Made by a program: the position numbers and the translations under genes
The notes under the pieces: model-generated
The model's input: the letters and a program-made list of their open reading frames with translations, nothing else
What the model was told of the DNA's origin: nothing
Databases searched by the model: none
DNA from: Erythroxylum novogranatense
Taxonomy: Eukaryota > Streptophyta > Magnoliopsida > Malpighiales > Erythroxylaceae
Direction: 5' to 3'
DNA: 64,000 bases
Assembly: GCA_029891385.1 (NCBI GenBank)
Contig: CM057225.1
Span: 72,685,387 to 72,749,386, forward strand
Part shown: positions 23,431 to 36,300 of the stretch, piece by piece
How the letters are laid out: every line of letters begins with the position of its first letter
Position numbering within the stretch: the stretch's first letter is position 1

Positions 23431-23578
23431 TTTCAGGCTACTTGAAGTGTCTTATCACGCGTGCCCTAGAATTGTCGGGATTCTAAAGATTGTGAAACGT
23501 TTCCCTCCAAAACTTCCTTGTTAGCGAAGTTACCAGCTGTAACTCACTGTTTCTAACGCCGTTAATTTTGACGTCCCT

Positions 23579-24898
23579 TTAGCTTGACTGTTCGCTTAAC
23601 ATTACCATGTTAAGGTTACGTCTGATCTTCTGGAACCGTTCTTCACTCAATGATTTAGTGAAGATGTCTGCCCACTCATACTCTGTTTCGATGAACTGTA
23701 GTTTAACCACCTTCCTCTGAACATAGTCTCTTAAGAAGTGATGTCTGACTTCGATATATTTCACTCTCGAATGCTGGATCGTATTCTTTGACAGATTGAT
23801 TGCACTGGTGTTGTCGCAATAGATTGGAATCTCCTCTTCTTGAACTGAATAGTCTTCAAGTTGATATTTGATCCATAACGTTTGTGAACAATAGCTTGCG
23901 ACAGACATATACTCTGCTTCGGCAGTTGATAGAGCGATTGAGCTTTGTCTCTTGCTTGACCATGAAACTAAGTTTGAACCAAGAAAGTGACATCCTCCAC
24001 TTGTTCTCTTCCTTTTGATTCTATCTCCGGCATAGTCCGCGTCGCAATATCCGATTAACCTGAAATCTTTACCTTTCTCAAACATTAAGCAAAGATCAAT
24101 AGTACCTGCTAGATATCTCGTAATCCTCTTAACAGCAATATAATGAGACTCTCTAGGATCAGCCTGAAACCTTGCACACAAACATACACTGAACAAAATA
24201 TCCGGTCTACTTGCTGTAAGATAGAGTAAAGAACCGATCATCCCTCTATACAGGGTTTGATAAACCTTCTTACCATTTTCATCTTTCGACAAAAGGTTTG
24301 AAGGATGCATCGGAGTAGTCATTGGCTTCACATTTTGCATATCAAATTTATTCAACAATTCTTTCACATATTTTTGTTAATGGATAAAGATTTTCTCTTC
24401 GGTTTGCTTAACTTGCAACCCAAGAAAGAACTTCAACTCACCCATCATGCTCATTTCAAATTCATTTTTCATTAGACTCTCAAACTTCATGCATAACTTC
24501 TTTGAAGTAGCACCAAAAATAATATCATCAACATAGATCTGTACTATAATAAATTCATTTTCATAATTCTTCCTAAAAAGCGTCTTATCAATTTGACCTC
24601 TACTAAAATCATTCTCTAAGAGAAAAGTACTCAGACGATCATACCAATCTCTAGGCGCTTGCTTCAGGCCGTATAAGGCTTTATGAAGTCTATAGACATG
24701 GACTGGATTCTTAACATCCTCGAAACCAGGTGGTTACTTAACATACATCTCTTCATCTATAAAACCATTCAGAAAGGCACTCTTCACATCCATTTGAAAC
24801 AGCTTTATATTATGACAGACCGCATATGCCAGCAATATCCTTATGGCTTCAAGTCTTGCTACTGGAGCATATGTCTCATTATAGTCTATTCCTTCTTG
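23579..24898 (-). pseudogene. SIRE pol, RT to RNase H part
   Basis: Continuous in phase with the upstream pol block apart from stops. It holds FQMDVKSAFLNGF, GLKQAPRDWYDRL, the RT active site IYVDDIIFGAT, MMGELKFFLGLQV, then RNase H: FRLIGYCDADYAGD, SSIALSTAEAEYMSVA, PIYCDNTSAINLSKN and EVRHHFLRDYV. It ends at the stop near 23579. The stops within it replace Gln codons (YVK-stop-PPGF, FIH-stop-QKYV). 24367-23579 alone is a 262-codon intact frame. Confidence 0.9.
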
Positions 24899-26563
24899 CT
24901 AATTATAGCCTTGTGCTACTAATCTAGCCTTATTTCGACTCACTCTTCCTGATTCGTCTAACTTATTCTTAAATACCCATCTGGTTCCTATAATGGACCA
25001 AACATTATTCCTAGTAAATTGATTCATCTCCTCTTGCATGGCTAACACCCAAGCTTCGTCTCGAAAAGCTTCCTCAACCTTCTTAGGCTCTATTTCAGAG
25101 ATAAAAGCCACATTAGCTTCTCTTCTGAATCTGGACCTTGTCCTAACTCCTTCTGAGGTCTCTCCGATAATTAACTCTTCTGGATGAGAACTTTTATATT
25201 TCCAGTCTCTTTTCAGTCCAATAGTTTCTGGAATATCTTCAACTTTGTCTACTTGAGTACCTGGTGTTGGAGTTTCTGTTGTGACATCTAAGTTCTTTGA
25301 AGGACCTTCACTCTCTATGTCATCTTCCTTATGGGGTTGGGGACTATCATCAAACTTGACATGGATGGTCTCCTCAACTATCTTTGAAACAAGATTGTAC
25401 ACCCGGAATGCCTTAGACGATGATGAGTAGCCTAGGAAGATTCCTGGATAGGTCTTTGAATTGAATTTATCCAACAGCTCCTTTGTATTCAGAATAGAGC
25501 ATTTGCACCCAAATGGATGAAAGTAAGATATGTTTGGTCTTCTTCCATTCCATAACTCATAAGGAGTCTTCTTCAACATGGGTCGCAACAGAATTCTATT
25601 CTGAATATAGCATGTTGTATTCACAGCTTCTGCCCAGAAGTACTTAGGAAGATTCATCTCACAAAGCATAGTCCTAGCCCTTTCTTGAATCGTCCCGTTC
25701 TTCCTTTCAACAACTCCAGTCTGTTGTGGAGTCCTGGGAGCAGAGAAATTGTGGAAAATTCCATTCTCCTCACAGAATAATCTAAACTTCTCATTCTCAA
25801 ACTCTCCACCATGGTCACTCCTGCTACTAGCTATAGACATTCCTTTTTTATTCTGTAACTTTCTGGATAAGGTCCTAAAACACTTAAAAGATTCATCTTT
25901 GTGTGATAAAAACAATATCCAACAAAATCGAGTAAAGTCATCAACAATAACAAGTCCATATTTCTTTCCGCCAAGAATTATTGTCCTTGTTGGACCAAAT
26001 AAATCCATATGTAACAACTCTAAAGATCTAGATGATGTTACAAAATTTTTAGAAGAAAATGAAGTTTTAACTTGTTTTCCTTTCAAACAATTTTCACAGA
26101 AAAACTCTTTGTCAAAACTTATTTTAGGTAATCCTCTTACCAAATCATATTTTGCCAACTTTGAAATGTGTTTAAAAGAGACATGACCTAGCTTTTTATG
26201 CCAGACTAGTCTTTCTTCTTCGGAAGATAGAAAACATGAAACATTTTGACTTTGAAAATCTTCTAAATCAATTTTGTAAAGATTATATCTTCTCTTGGCA
26301 GAGAAAAGTATAGACCCATCTTTGTTTCTGACTTCATAAAGATTTTGATTGAATGTGACTGTGAAACCAGAATCACACAATTGACTGATGCTGATCAAAT
26401 TATGTTTCAGACCATCAACAAGCAGTACATTATTTATGCATGCAAAGAAATCTTTACCTATCTTACCGATTCCAATAATCTTGCCCTGCTGGTTGTCTCC
26501 GAAAGTTACCGATCCTCCCTTCTTATACTGAAGGTCTAGGAACATAGACCTTCTTTTCGTCAT
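24899..26563 (-). pseudogene. SIRE pol, GAG-pre-integrase, integrase and start of RT
   Basis: A 554-codon frame beginning just after the protease-end motif (SRHMTKRRSMFLDL). It contains the pre-integrase zinc finger (WHKKLGHVSFKHI...CENCLKGKQ). The integrase core follows, with the catalytic residues in HMDLFGPT, SDHGGEFEN and PQQTGVVERKN. An acidic linker leads to the RT start (EAWVLAMQEEMNQFTRNNVW, RWVFKNKLDESG). It closes at a stop (QGYN-stop-QEGIDY) that most likely replaces Gln. Confidence 0.92.
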
Positions 26564-28240
26564 ATGTCGCGAGCATCCACTGTCTAAATACCAATGGTGC
26601 TTGCCGCATCTTCCAAGGAAGGATATCTGCAGGAGAAACTATTTTATTTTTTGGTACCCATATTTTCTTGGGTCCTTTATAGTTAGTAGTATGCACATGA
26701 TGAGTTCTTTGATGCATATTACTAGAACGTTCATTAACACGAGATTTATTATAGTTTCTCTTTTGAGAGAAAGGGTTCTTATGAGGATAAGACATATTGC
26801 CTGTAAACCCTAATCCGATTTTATCACTCGGATGTCTACATTTTCCAAGCATCTCATTCATTTTCTTTGTGCTCTCGGTGAAAGTAGCTAAATCAGCTGA
26901 CAGATTCTGAATTCTCAGTTTCAACTGATTGATCTCTTCTGATCTGTCTACGACTTTCTTTTTCTCCTCTAATTGCTTCTTTAGATAGATATTTTCTCTC
27001 TCTATTACTTCCGTATATATAATATTTTCTATATACTTTTTCTTTAACAGTTCGTACTGTTTCAGAATAGCATGAGAATCTTCTAACAATTCTGAGTAGG
27101 CATCGTGCAAGTTATCGTAATCAGATTGTACCTCCTCATCACTTTCTTCCTCGGCTACAGGCGAGATGTTTGCATGTTCGCATAACTCGGAACACAGATC
27201 CGACTCGATGAATCTAGGTCCTCCCACGTTGCCATCATGCTTTTCTTGCCTTCTCTACTCTTCTTTGGTTTCTTCTTTAGAGTAGGACATTCGGACTTGT
27301 AGTGTCCAGGCTGATTGCACTCGTAGCAAATGACAGATGACTTCTCTGGTTTAGCCTCATCTTTGCCATTCTTCTTGAAAGTCTGATTTCCTTTGGACTT
27401 CTTCTTCCATATGCGTCTTATCTTTCTAGAGATGAAAGATAATTCATCATCTTCATCACTTGACTCTTGTTCTGATTGGATGGAGTCGTCATTCTTTGAT
27501 TCTTTAATCTTTAACGCTTTTGATGACTTCCTCCTTCTTTGAGTCTTGTGATTCTTTTGTCCGGCCTTCAGCGCTATCGACTTGTCCCATTTGGGCTTGT
27601 CTTCAGCATCGAGTTCAACTTCATGAATCTTCAAGGATCCAAGAAATTCGTCAAGCTTTAGCACGCTCAAATCTTTGGCTTCCTGCACCGCAGTAACTTA
27701 CCTCTTCAGAAGACTTCTTAAGATCTTTCGAACATGATCTTAATTGTTGTACGTTCTTCCAAGAGCTTTCAATCCATTGACAATTGTTTGAAATCTTCCA
27801 AACATTTGATCAATAGATTCTTCATCTTTCATCCTGAAAAGCTCGTACTGGTGCACAAGAATGCTTATCTTGGATCCTTTAACTTGGCTGGTGCCTTCGT
27901 GAGCAATAGACAATGTGTCCTACATCTCCTTCGCGGTGTCGCTTCCGTGGACTTTGTCATACTCGCTCCTGCTTAGGGCACAGGTCGAGAAGAACTTTAC
28001 TTTTGAGTTCAGCTGTATCCTTGCCTTTTGGTCAGTCGTCCATTTGATTCGTGGAATAGAATTCTCATCTTCATCTACTGGTGTATAAGGTCCATTCTCT
28101 ATCACGTCCTAAAGGTCGACATGAGTAAATTCTATGAATAGTCACATCCTATCTTTCTAGTAATGATAATCTTCTCCGTTGAATGCTGGAGGTCTAGTGA
28201 CTGAGGCTCCTTCTGCGATGTATATATGTGATTCCGCCAT
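26523..28240 (-). pseudogene. SIRE gag, broken
   Basis: The start MAESHIYIAEGASVT at 28240 is followed by W-to-stop changes, then IENGPYTPVDEDENSIPRIK and an SEYDKVHGSDTAKEMWDTL segment (UBN2-type gag). The block 27688-27155 carries the CCHC knuckle CYECNQPGHYKSEC. After a frameshift near 27190 the block 27227-26523 carries a long coiled coil (ELLKKKYIENIIYTEVIERE...) and enters the protease region. Gag packages the element RNA into virus-like particles. It is not functional as it stands. Confidence 0.88.
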
Positions 28241-28283
28241 TATCTTTGATCCACACTTTGCTATAGTGATCTTTGGATACCAG

Positions 28284-28295
28284 GCTCTGATACCA
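28284..28295 (-). other. Primer binding site of the SIRE element (tRNA-Met)
   Basis: Plus strand GCTCTGATACCA, that is TGGTATCAGAGC in element sense, two bases inside the 5' LTR. Confidence 0.9.
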
Positions 28296-28297
28296 AT

Positions 28298-29311
28298 TGA
28301 AGTGAATCACACGTTAATACAAAGCTTATAAAACGATATAAGAATGCAAGAGAAGGGGGGGGGGGGTTGAATTGTGTATTCCCCTTTTCTGAAAAATTCT
28401 TTCAAAAATGTTTGTTAGAAATAAAATTCTTTTACAAAACTTCCGATAGATTCTAATTAATCAAAACTTTGAAAACTTTGTTTACGAACTAAGTAATGAT
28501 AAAACTTGAATCTAAAAGAGAGATAGAGTAAGAGTAGTTGACACAGCGATTTATCCTGGTTCACCCCAAACCGTGGGTTACGTCCAGTCCTCAGAGTTCT
28601 TTATGAGATTTTACTATCTCTTCAACTTTTACAAGTATTCTTTACGAGCCTCTTCAGGTCTCTACAATCAGTATTCTTTCAGACTTAGCCTCTGCAGGCT
28701 ATCTGTACTACTTCCTCACAAAAAAGTGTTTGAAACTTGTTACAGTAAAAATAGCTCTCGGCTAATTTGCACAGTATTCTTTTTACGATCGCATAGATGT
28801 AATTCAGCTAATTTTTCAACTAACTTTGCAATCTTCGACTTCGACTTGTATTTATAGCATTCGTCTCGAACTGCTTCTTGATTCTTGTTTCTGGATTCTT
28901 GCTTCTTGAATCTTGTTTCTTGAATCTTTAAAAGAAACGGTTAATTAGTTGAGTTTTGTAACTAACCCGAACTGACTCTTGTGTCTGCTTTTCAATTCTT
29001 CTTCAAATACATTTTTTAATTCACGTCTTAAATCTGCTTTTTATTTTGTGTCTGCGTCTGCGTCTCAGATTTCTCTTTTAAATGCATCTGTTTTCCTCTT
29101 TTAAATGCTGCGTATGTATTTCTCTTTTAAATCGCATCTATTTTCCTCTTTTAAATGCTCAATGCTTTTTCTTAAGCGTCTGATCTGTCTTTCTCTTTTA
29201 AATGCAAGTCTGCGTCTATATTTCTCTTTTGCTTCGTCTGTATTGCTTCTTTTATTTTTCTCTTTGTTATACATCAAAATTATATCTAAGTAAAGTCATT
29301 TTGACTTAACA
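28298..29311 (-). mobile_element. SIRE 5' LTR, full length (1014 bp)
   Basis: Plus-strand limits are TGAAGTGAATC (28298) and TTGACTTAACA (29311). It contains a run of 12 G on the plus strand (28355-28366; poly-C in element sense) and the variable tract at 29002-29230 that differs from the 3' LTR. Confidence 0.9.
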
Positions 29312-30500
29312 CTTTAGAGATTGTATTTAGACGCTACTTAATTCAGGTTGCTTTGTTTGGAAACCAAATTTAATAAATATAAACTGAAAAATTAAACTAA
29401 ATCAAATAACTAACAATGAACAAATGATAAAGCAAAAGTGCAGAAACTTGGAATTCTAGACTTTACAATTAGAGATCACTTTTTCCCTATCTTATCTCCT
29501 TCCTACCTTGTTAATTGAGCTGTGCCTCACCTAAGATATCCTAATGTATTTAAATGCCCTATCTCAACGTGTAATTAATTGTCCCTAGCCAAATGAAATG
29601 GAAATGATTAAGCAATCTCTCAATCTACAGAATTAGTCCACCAATTCAACTAATTATAAAGTTATCCTATGGGTAATCAACTAATTAGCCAAGATCTCTC
29701 TCTAACTAATCAATTAACTTGATGAATGCAGGTCTATAGAGTGCCAATTCTCATTATACAACCCTACCCAATTTACCCAACTCAATTTCTCAATATATTG
29801 CAAGGTATAAGCTCAACATTCATAAAAAAACATCATTCATTCAAATCAACAAAGTAGGAGTTCAATAAGTAGTTCAAAAGTCATATTTAAACATAACTAA
29901 GCCACTCGTAATGTCATTAACATCCTCAACTAGAAAATCCATAATAAAGATGCTAGAAGAGAAAATCGAAATAAGAACTAGATGAAGTAAGCTCCTCCTC
30001 TTCTTTGCCCAAATATGGAAAATCTAAAGTTGGTGTGCTCTTTTGCCAATTTGGAATGGAAATCTTGATTCTCTACTTCTCTCTAATCTTTAAATATGTT
30101 TTTTAGTCTCACGACACCCCCTTATGTTCTAGGGATTTGTGCCTTTATATAGTCACAAAAACCTAAAAACAAATGAAACCTACATATCTCTTCAAGTTAG
30201 GGATCCCACGATCACGAGAATTAACATGAATCCCATGATCGTAGGTCCTTATCTTACAACTCCTCCACTTCTCTTCTACTCTCTTGGTCCTTAGATCAAT
30301 CACAAAGGTGGCCACCCTCCATTCCTACATCAAAATGATCACTTCTTATCCTAAATCAACATCAAACATTAAAAAAGACCATAAAGATCAAACTAAATAA
30401 AAACATACAAAATAAGTCCTAAAACACAACTATAATAACCTATTATGTAAGAAACACATACCAAATACTTGTAAAAACACACACTAATGCACAACTATCA
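29312..30500 (-). mobile_element. Athila 3' LTR, outer end lost
   Basis: It corresponds over its length to 57687-58893 of the 5' LTR (for example GATTGTATTTAGACGCTAC against GATTGTGTTTAGACGCTAC) and ends in CACAACTATCA at 30500. About the last 85 bases of the LTR are missing where the SIRE element joins. In element sense the tract GTGTGAGGAAGT precedes the LTR start TGATAGTTGTGC. Confidence 0.85.
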
Positions 30501-31901
30501 ACTTCCTCACACTTAAATCTTTTCTTATCCTCAAGAAAAATGAAACACAACCAATCAATTCAATCACTTCATTTTCATAAAGATCAAAACATGCAATCCC
30601 TCAAAGTTTGGCCAACTCAACTGTCAAGCTACTACACATATCATAACTACTTTTCATTAGTGTACATAAGTAAAGTCAACTTATGGCACCATCACTAAAG
30701 GATAAGTATAAACACAAAATGAATCTTCCTGATGATTTCACTCATTTCTCTCAAGTATTTGATGGTTAGTGTTTTATTCAAGCTCCCTATAGGAAACTAC
30801 ATTACCATAGGCTTGCTAATACACCAATTCTCCTCTACAATGATTACATGCATAAATAAATCAAAAGGACTTGCTTTAGGTTATAATGTGGTAAGGGTTA
30901 AGGTGGGTCAAGAGAGGTAAAGGGTTTAACATAAACATTCATAAATTAATAAGTGAACAAAGGGATAACAAAACATGTTTCTAAGAAACATAAATGTAAA
31001 TATACTACTACTCCACACTTATTGATGCTACTAAAATGTTCTTCCTTTTTCTTTTCTTTTCTTTTTCTCTTTTTTTTCATCAATTGAAGAAACAATGAAC
31101 AAAACATCAACTAAATGTGTTGGATCCCAGTTTCCGGAACCCAACTCTTGTGAAAACCGTCATAATTAACTTGAGCGTGCACATCATCTTGAAGGGTTAT
31201 TGCATTAAACCCCAATAGCCATCATTTTTTTTGTACCCATAATAGGCATTATCAATTCATCTTTATTCTCATAACATCCCAAAAATTTACTTACAAATTG
31301 TTCCATGGTGTGCCACACAAAATAGTCACCATGCTTGAACTCAATTTTTACTGCTTGCGAACAGAAATTGGAAAACTTCAAATCAGAATTTCAAATTGAC
31401 TTCTTCATATAAATCATATCTCTATGTCTATTGTTTATTTTGAAGCAAGAATCACTTCAATTGGAGTTATACAACTCAAGATATCATCAAAATACCAGAA
31501 TGTGTTCATACCCTAAACAAGCCCTCCTAACCGACCTCTCACTTGTTCTAATTTAAACTCTCTCACATCAACTCCAAATTATACAAATTTTTATATAGGG
31601 ATACATACATGTCTTAGGAATCCATTTCTTTAAGAATCACTTCAATTGGAGGTCGAATGAGGGAGTTATGATCAAAAGAATTCAACATGCTCAAACCCTA
31701 AATTGATTTGTACCTCTCTTGGCGCGATTGCCATAACTTTCACCACTATTATCTGATTGCTTTTGTTTTTGGACCAGTAGAAAGAAGACATCCAGCCCTA
31801 CAACGTTTATGAAGACTAAAAAGTCTGATTCTGCCTCTAACAGTATCAAAATTTGCCATATTTCCCGTGAATATCTGTTAAACGGACATGGAACCTTTTA
31901 A

Positions 31902-32089
31902 TGTTGGGTCCGTGTTTTGTGTACCAGAGCAAAGCTCAATGATAAGAGGCGTGCATTTAAATGCAACAAAATCTTGAGGTCTTGAGTTCGAGTACCAAAG
32001 AGGACAATACCTTTGAAGGTTGTGGTCGCGTGCCAACTTGGGGTACGATGGGCCTAGTTCGCCCCGGTACATAAAATACGGACCCAACA
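31902..32089. mobile_element. 188-bp element with 24-bp terminal inverted repeats and tRNA-like boxes
   Basis: The ends are inverted copies: TGTTGGGTCCGT (31902) and ACGGACCCAACA (32089) pair perfectly, and the pairing continues to about 24 bases with two mismatches. Inside on the plus strand, AGCTCAATGATAAGAGG (31934-31950) resembles a tRNA D-arm/A box and GAGTTCGAGTACC (31984-31996) a B box. No clear target duplication flanks it. It could be a MITE, a very short solo LTR, or a composite with a tRNA-derived SINE. Confidence 0.65.
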
Positions 32090-32737
32090 AAATGCAATGT
32101 GATCTAAGAGTAGAAGTATCATTAAACTCATCCCGGAAAAAATGTAGCAAAAATCCCAAACTAATGCATCACTTAATACTCTACTAAGCTTGTGAATGGG
32201 TAGGCTAATGGGATTTTAGGTTTTAAAATGTCAGGTGTTTTCAAGAAACAAAAGCTCAATGAGGGTAGCAAGGGATAATAAAAGGTAGGTCATTGAATCC
32301 AAATGTTAACACAAAAAGGGCCTTAATCATCTCTATTAAGAATGCATCCAGTAGACTTAAACCAATTCAAAGCAAGTTCTAAAGGTAATAACCTAAGGAA
32401 GCATCACATAAACAAAGAAATAAAATGACGATAGAGCGAGTCACATAGGCTCAATCCTCACATTGGCTTAACAGAAAATTCATTATGCATCTTTACACTA
32501 CCTCATTGCTCAAGTGTCAAATTTTGAGTAAGTTTATGCAACCAACTACTTTTCATCACTCAAAATGGTTCACTCTCTACTCAAGTAGCATAATCTGAGT
32601 TCAAGCATGCATTTAATCTCATTGTAACTAGCATGACAGAATCTTATGGCAAAACAAATCAAAATGATTCAAGTATGGTTCCATTGTTAACACAAAAAAA
32701 CATAAAACAACAACCTAATATGCCTAAAACATGCATC

Positions 32738-32992
32738 CTAATTAACAAAATCCAAACAGTGACTAAGACAAACTAAAACAATGCAATTGACTTGCCACCT
32801 CCCCATACTTGGACAATACATTGCCCTCAATATGACAAGGTAACCATAAAAGGAAACTAAAACACAAAACACAACATCTAACACACAAGCAAGTGAAACA
32901 AATAACAAGGTAAATAAAACAACGTAAAAAGTAAAGGGTAAGAAAGTTTCATGGAGATTATGCCAGCGAAGGTGTAGGGGAAGGGACTTCAA
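32738..32992 (-). pseudogene. Short hydrophobic frame in the Athila 3' region
   Basis: 84 codons with two adjacent hydrophobic segments (TFYVVLFTLLFVSLACVLDV and VFCVLVSFYGYLVILRA). Some Athila elements carry an env-like ORF with membrane segments in this position; this may be a remnant of one, or chance. Confidence 0.25.
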
Positions 32993-33384
32993 TGTTCTTC
33001 ATCTGGATGAACTTGAGGAATTTCTTTTTGATGTACCACTGCTCCTTATGCATTTGTCTCATATAGGTTCTGAGCTCATTAATTTATAGTGTCATTTGTT
33101 GATGGTTTTTGGCCATTTGGTTGAGGTTTTGTTGGAACTTATCATCATCTATTGATATGGTTGGTTCATCTTCAACTGCTTCTTCTTAGGGCTCCAGGGG
33201 TGTCTGAGAGGAGGATGGTCAAAAAGTGGTTGCATCTTTGCCCTTCCTATTCTTAACAGCAATGCATGTCTGAGAATTTCGGAGCTCTATAGAATGAGGC
33301 TCCAAAATTTCAGAGCTCCATAGAATGGGGCTCCAAAATTCCAGAGCGTTTTAAATAAGGTACATCAAACATAACAGGTCTAGT

Positions 33385-36300
33385 TGTAACGCCAAATTTT
33401 TTGAGCCATTTGATGATTGTTCTGTATTTGGAGATACTACTATATATTGATATATATATATATATGGTTGTATATGAGTTCAAAGATGAATTTGAATCTT
33501 TTTGGTACGTATGCCAATGATTTATAATGTTATATGCCCTTACATGAACTTAGAGTTCGTCAGTATGTGAAATCTTAGAGATTTCCAACATATAAACTTT
33601 TAAGTGTGAAAAATTGAGTCCATTGGATGGATATGACCATGGTTATTAAAATAAATGTGTTCTAATGCCTTATAGGTGATTAGATATGATTTATAGACTT
33701 ATTGGACACTTAGAAAGCTTAATTGGAAAAGTTGATGTACATAAGGGCTCATTTGCACATTGTTAAAAGTTAAAGGACTTAAACATATTTTTAATTCTTG
33801 GAGGACCAATTTGTAATTTTATAAAGTTAAGGGGCTTAATTATAATTCTCAAAAGTCCAAGGACCCAAAAAAATAAAAATTTTGGTGATTCCCAAATTTT
33901 GGGCTTAATTGTAAATTTAGGAAAGTTTGGAGGGTAAAATGGTAATTTCTTATAAGCTAAGGGCAATTTCATCCCATTTGGTCAAAGAAGAGTCAATATT
34001 CTAGACCCTTCTTTCACTTATGGCCGTGCATCACATTTCTAAGGACTTAAGACATTTTGTTTTAATTAAAAGAAAGGAGAAGAAAGGAGAAAAGAGACGA
34101 AGAAGAGGAAGTTTTGGCCATCATCAAAATTCACCATTCTTTTTGGTTTTTCAACTCAAACCAAGGTTTTCTAAGCTAATTTGGGGTCAAGGAACTCAAA
34201 TCTATCATTAGATTTGAGAAATTCTCAAAGGATTTGAAGATATCACTAAAGGAAGGTTTAGGTAAATTTTGTCTCATCTCTCTCTACATTATGAGTTTGA
34301 GTTTGGTGTTAAGATATGTTATTCTCCATTCTTGAATATGCATGAAACATGGTTTAGATGAATGAAATGTGTCATGGAGAGGTTTCTTTAAGTCAAAACC
34401 AAAATTGTTCCCTTTTGGTGAAAGTTTGTGAAATTTTGAATATCTTTTGAAATTGATGGTTTAAATGAACTCTATGATGTTAATTATATATGTATGAGGT
34501 GAATTGATGATGGAAAATGAGGAAGAAGTACATTAGAAGGAGGCTTTCAAGTTTATGCCTTTAGGTGTTTGATAAAATGCCTAAGTGAACTTGGTTTAGG
34601 ATTTAAGGATTTTGAAGGTGTGCATTGGAAAACACTTTTACGTAAACTTAGAGTGAACTTGAATTGTTGCTTAGATTGATGAATAATGGCCTAATATTCT
34701 TGGATAAAGTTGTGTTTAATTATGTTATGAAATGAGTAAGTTTGGATTAAAGGCATTAAATGCCTTAGAAAATGCAAAAGAGAAGCTAATGTGATGGTGT
34801 ATAAATATAAAATTTATGTTTAAGTAGTAATTTCATTATATGTCATTTTATGTATAAAGGTTCGGAAGTCTTGAATTAGGGAGTTCGTACCGAGGATTGT
34901 TGAAGTTAAGAGAGAGTATATCTTCTTTGAGGTGAGTTGAGGAAACCATATTTCTCAAATAGGATTAGAACATCCTAAGACAAGCATGATGACTTGTATG
35001 TGAATTTTGAACCCAGGCAATGTATGGTAGAATTAAATTTCAAATGGATGCTAATATGCTTAGGTATTTAACAAATGATATTGTTTTTAATAACTATTTG
35101 CACTTGGAGTGCAACTGATGTTTTAATTATGTATTTTGATAAATGATATTGTTTTCCACCAATCTGAACTTGAAATGTAAAGGACACTGTTTTATTTTCT
35201 GAAAAAGACAATGTTTTATTTTCTTAAACTACATTTTTGAACAACTTTGCATTTGAAGTACAAAAGATGGCTTTTATTTTATGATATAATGTTTTGGAAT
35301 TTACATATACATAATCGAGTCATATATGCTACATGATTTTGTTCTCTTTTGGCTTAAAGCCATGGCACGGTTTTATTTTATCGGTTGGACTGATAAATAA
35401 AGGCATGGTGCCCTACTTGATTTTATACTTAATAATTGGACATGATTTGTTTTTTCATTGGTGAGAAAACGATTGGCTAATCATGTGCTGGGCACAACTG
35501 ATTAAGCGATCATCATACCCTTGATGCTAGTACATGAAAGTTGAGTTGCCGTATTGTCACTTTTCTACGGGACTCGCGGGTGATTCTACACCTAGGGTCT
35601 AAACATTGACAAGGTCATCATCTAGGGTCATGATGCTTTTTTCGACTGTAGTCTGGACTCACCAAGGATGAACGTCGAGCCAACACCGAGTATCGGTGGG
35701 TGTGCATATTAGTTTGGCCAACTAGTGGTGTCACACATGATTGTTTTGGCTTATCCTGATATTGGTTTTCCTATCGATATTTGACTTATACATATGATGT
35801 TTTTATGCTTTTGTGTACTGGAACTAGAATCTATGTTCACCAGATGAGTGAGTTAATATGCTAGGCCTATATAGTTCCTAACCAGTATACGTTGAGTCAT
35901 AGGCTGGGCCTATGTGTTTTTTTTCTATGTGATATCTATTCACTTCATAGGTTATCTACACCGTCTTGGTATGAATCAAATTCTATTTGTGATATATGTC
36001 TTTCCTACTCACTGAGTACCTAGTGACTCACCCCCTCCGCTTTCCAATCAGGAAGGTTAATTTAGTGAGTTTGAAGTTCTGACTGAATCGTGCAGTCTTT
36101 TGACATTTTCGTGGTATTCTCGCACATGGGTAGTTTCCTATTTTGTACTTTTATGGTCTAGTGGCTCATTAGTTGTGTTTATGTAGTTATTCTTTATGAT
36201 ATTGTAATTTAACTTTTGATTGCCTTGTGTTTTATAAATGATTTTATGTATGAACTTTTAATACTATTGTTGAGATTGCCTTCAGTGGACTTTAAAGTCC

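Larger units (their letters stand above)
20104..29311 (-). mobile_element. SIRE/Maximus-type Ty1-copia retrotransposon, 3' LTR truncated
   Basis: A minus-strand element with LTRs at 28298-29311 (5') and 20104-20867 (3', missing about 268 bp of its outer end). It has a tRNA-Met primer site, gag with one CCHC knuckle, the pol order integrase-RT-RNase H, and an additional ORF after pol, which is the SIRE-lineage arrangement. On its right it is joined to an Athila-type LTR, on its left to another copia remnant. No target duplication can be read, because the left LTR end is gone. Confidence 0.9.
30501..33379 (-). other. 3' non-coding region of the Athila element
   Basis: 2.9 kb between the last ORF and the 3' LTR. 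It contains a second polypurine-like tract (element sense AAGTATGGGGAGGTGGCAAG, about 32810-32791), a short frame with hydrophobic segments (32992-32738), a CT-rich tract (31028-31076) and the 188-bp repeat at 31902-32089. No enzyme domain is seen. Confidence 0.6.

Noticed and set aside
28284..28295. Possible tRNA gene near GCTCTGATACCA
   Set aside because: It is the primer binding site complementary to tRNA-Met; no cloverleaf surrounds it.
33433..33470. TA-rich microsatellite (TATATATATATATA) as a regulatory site
   Set aside because: A short simple repeat inside the solo LTR; nothing suggests function.
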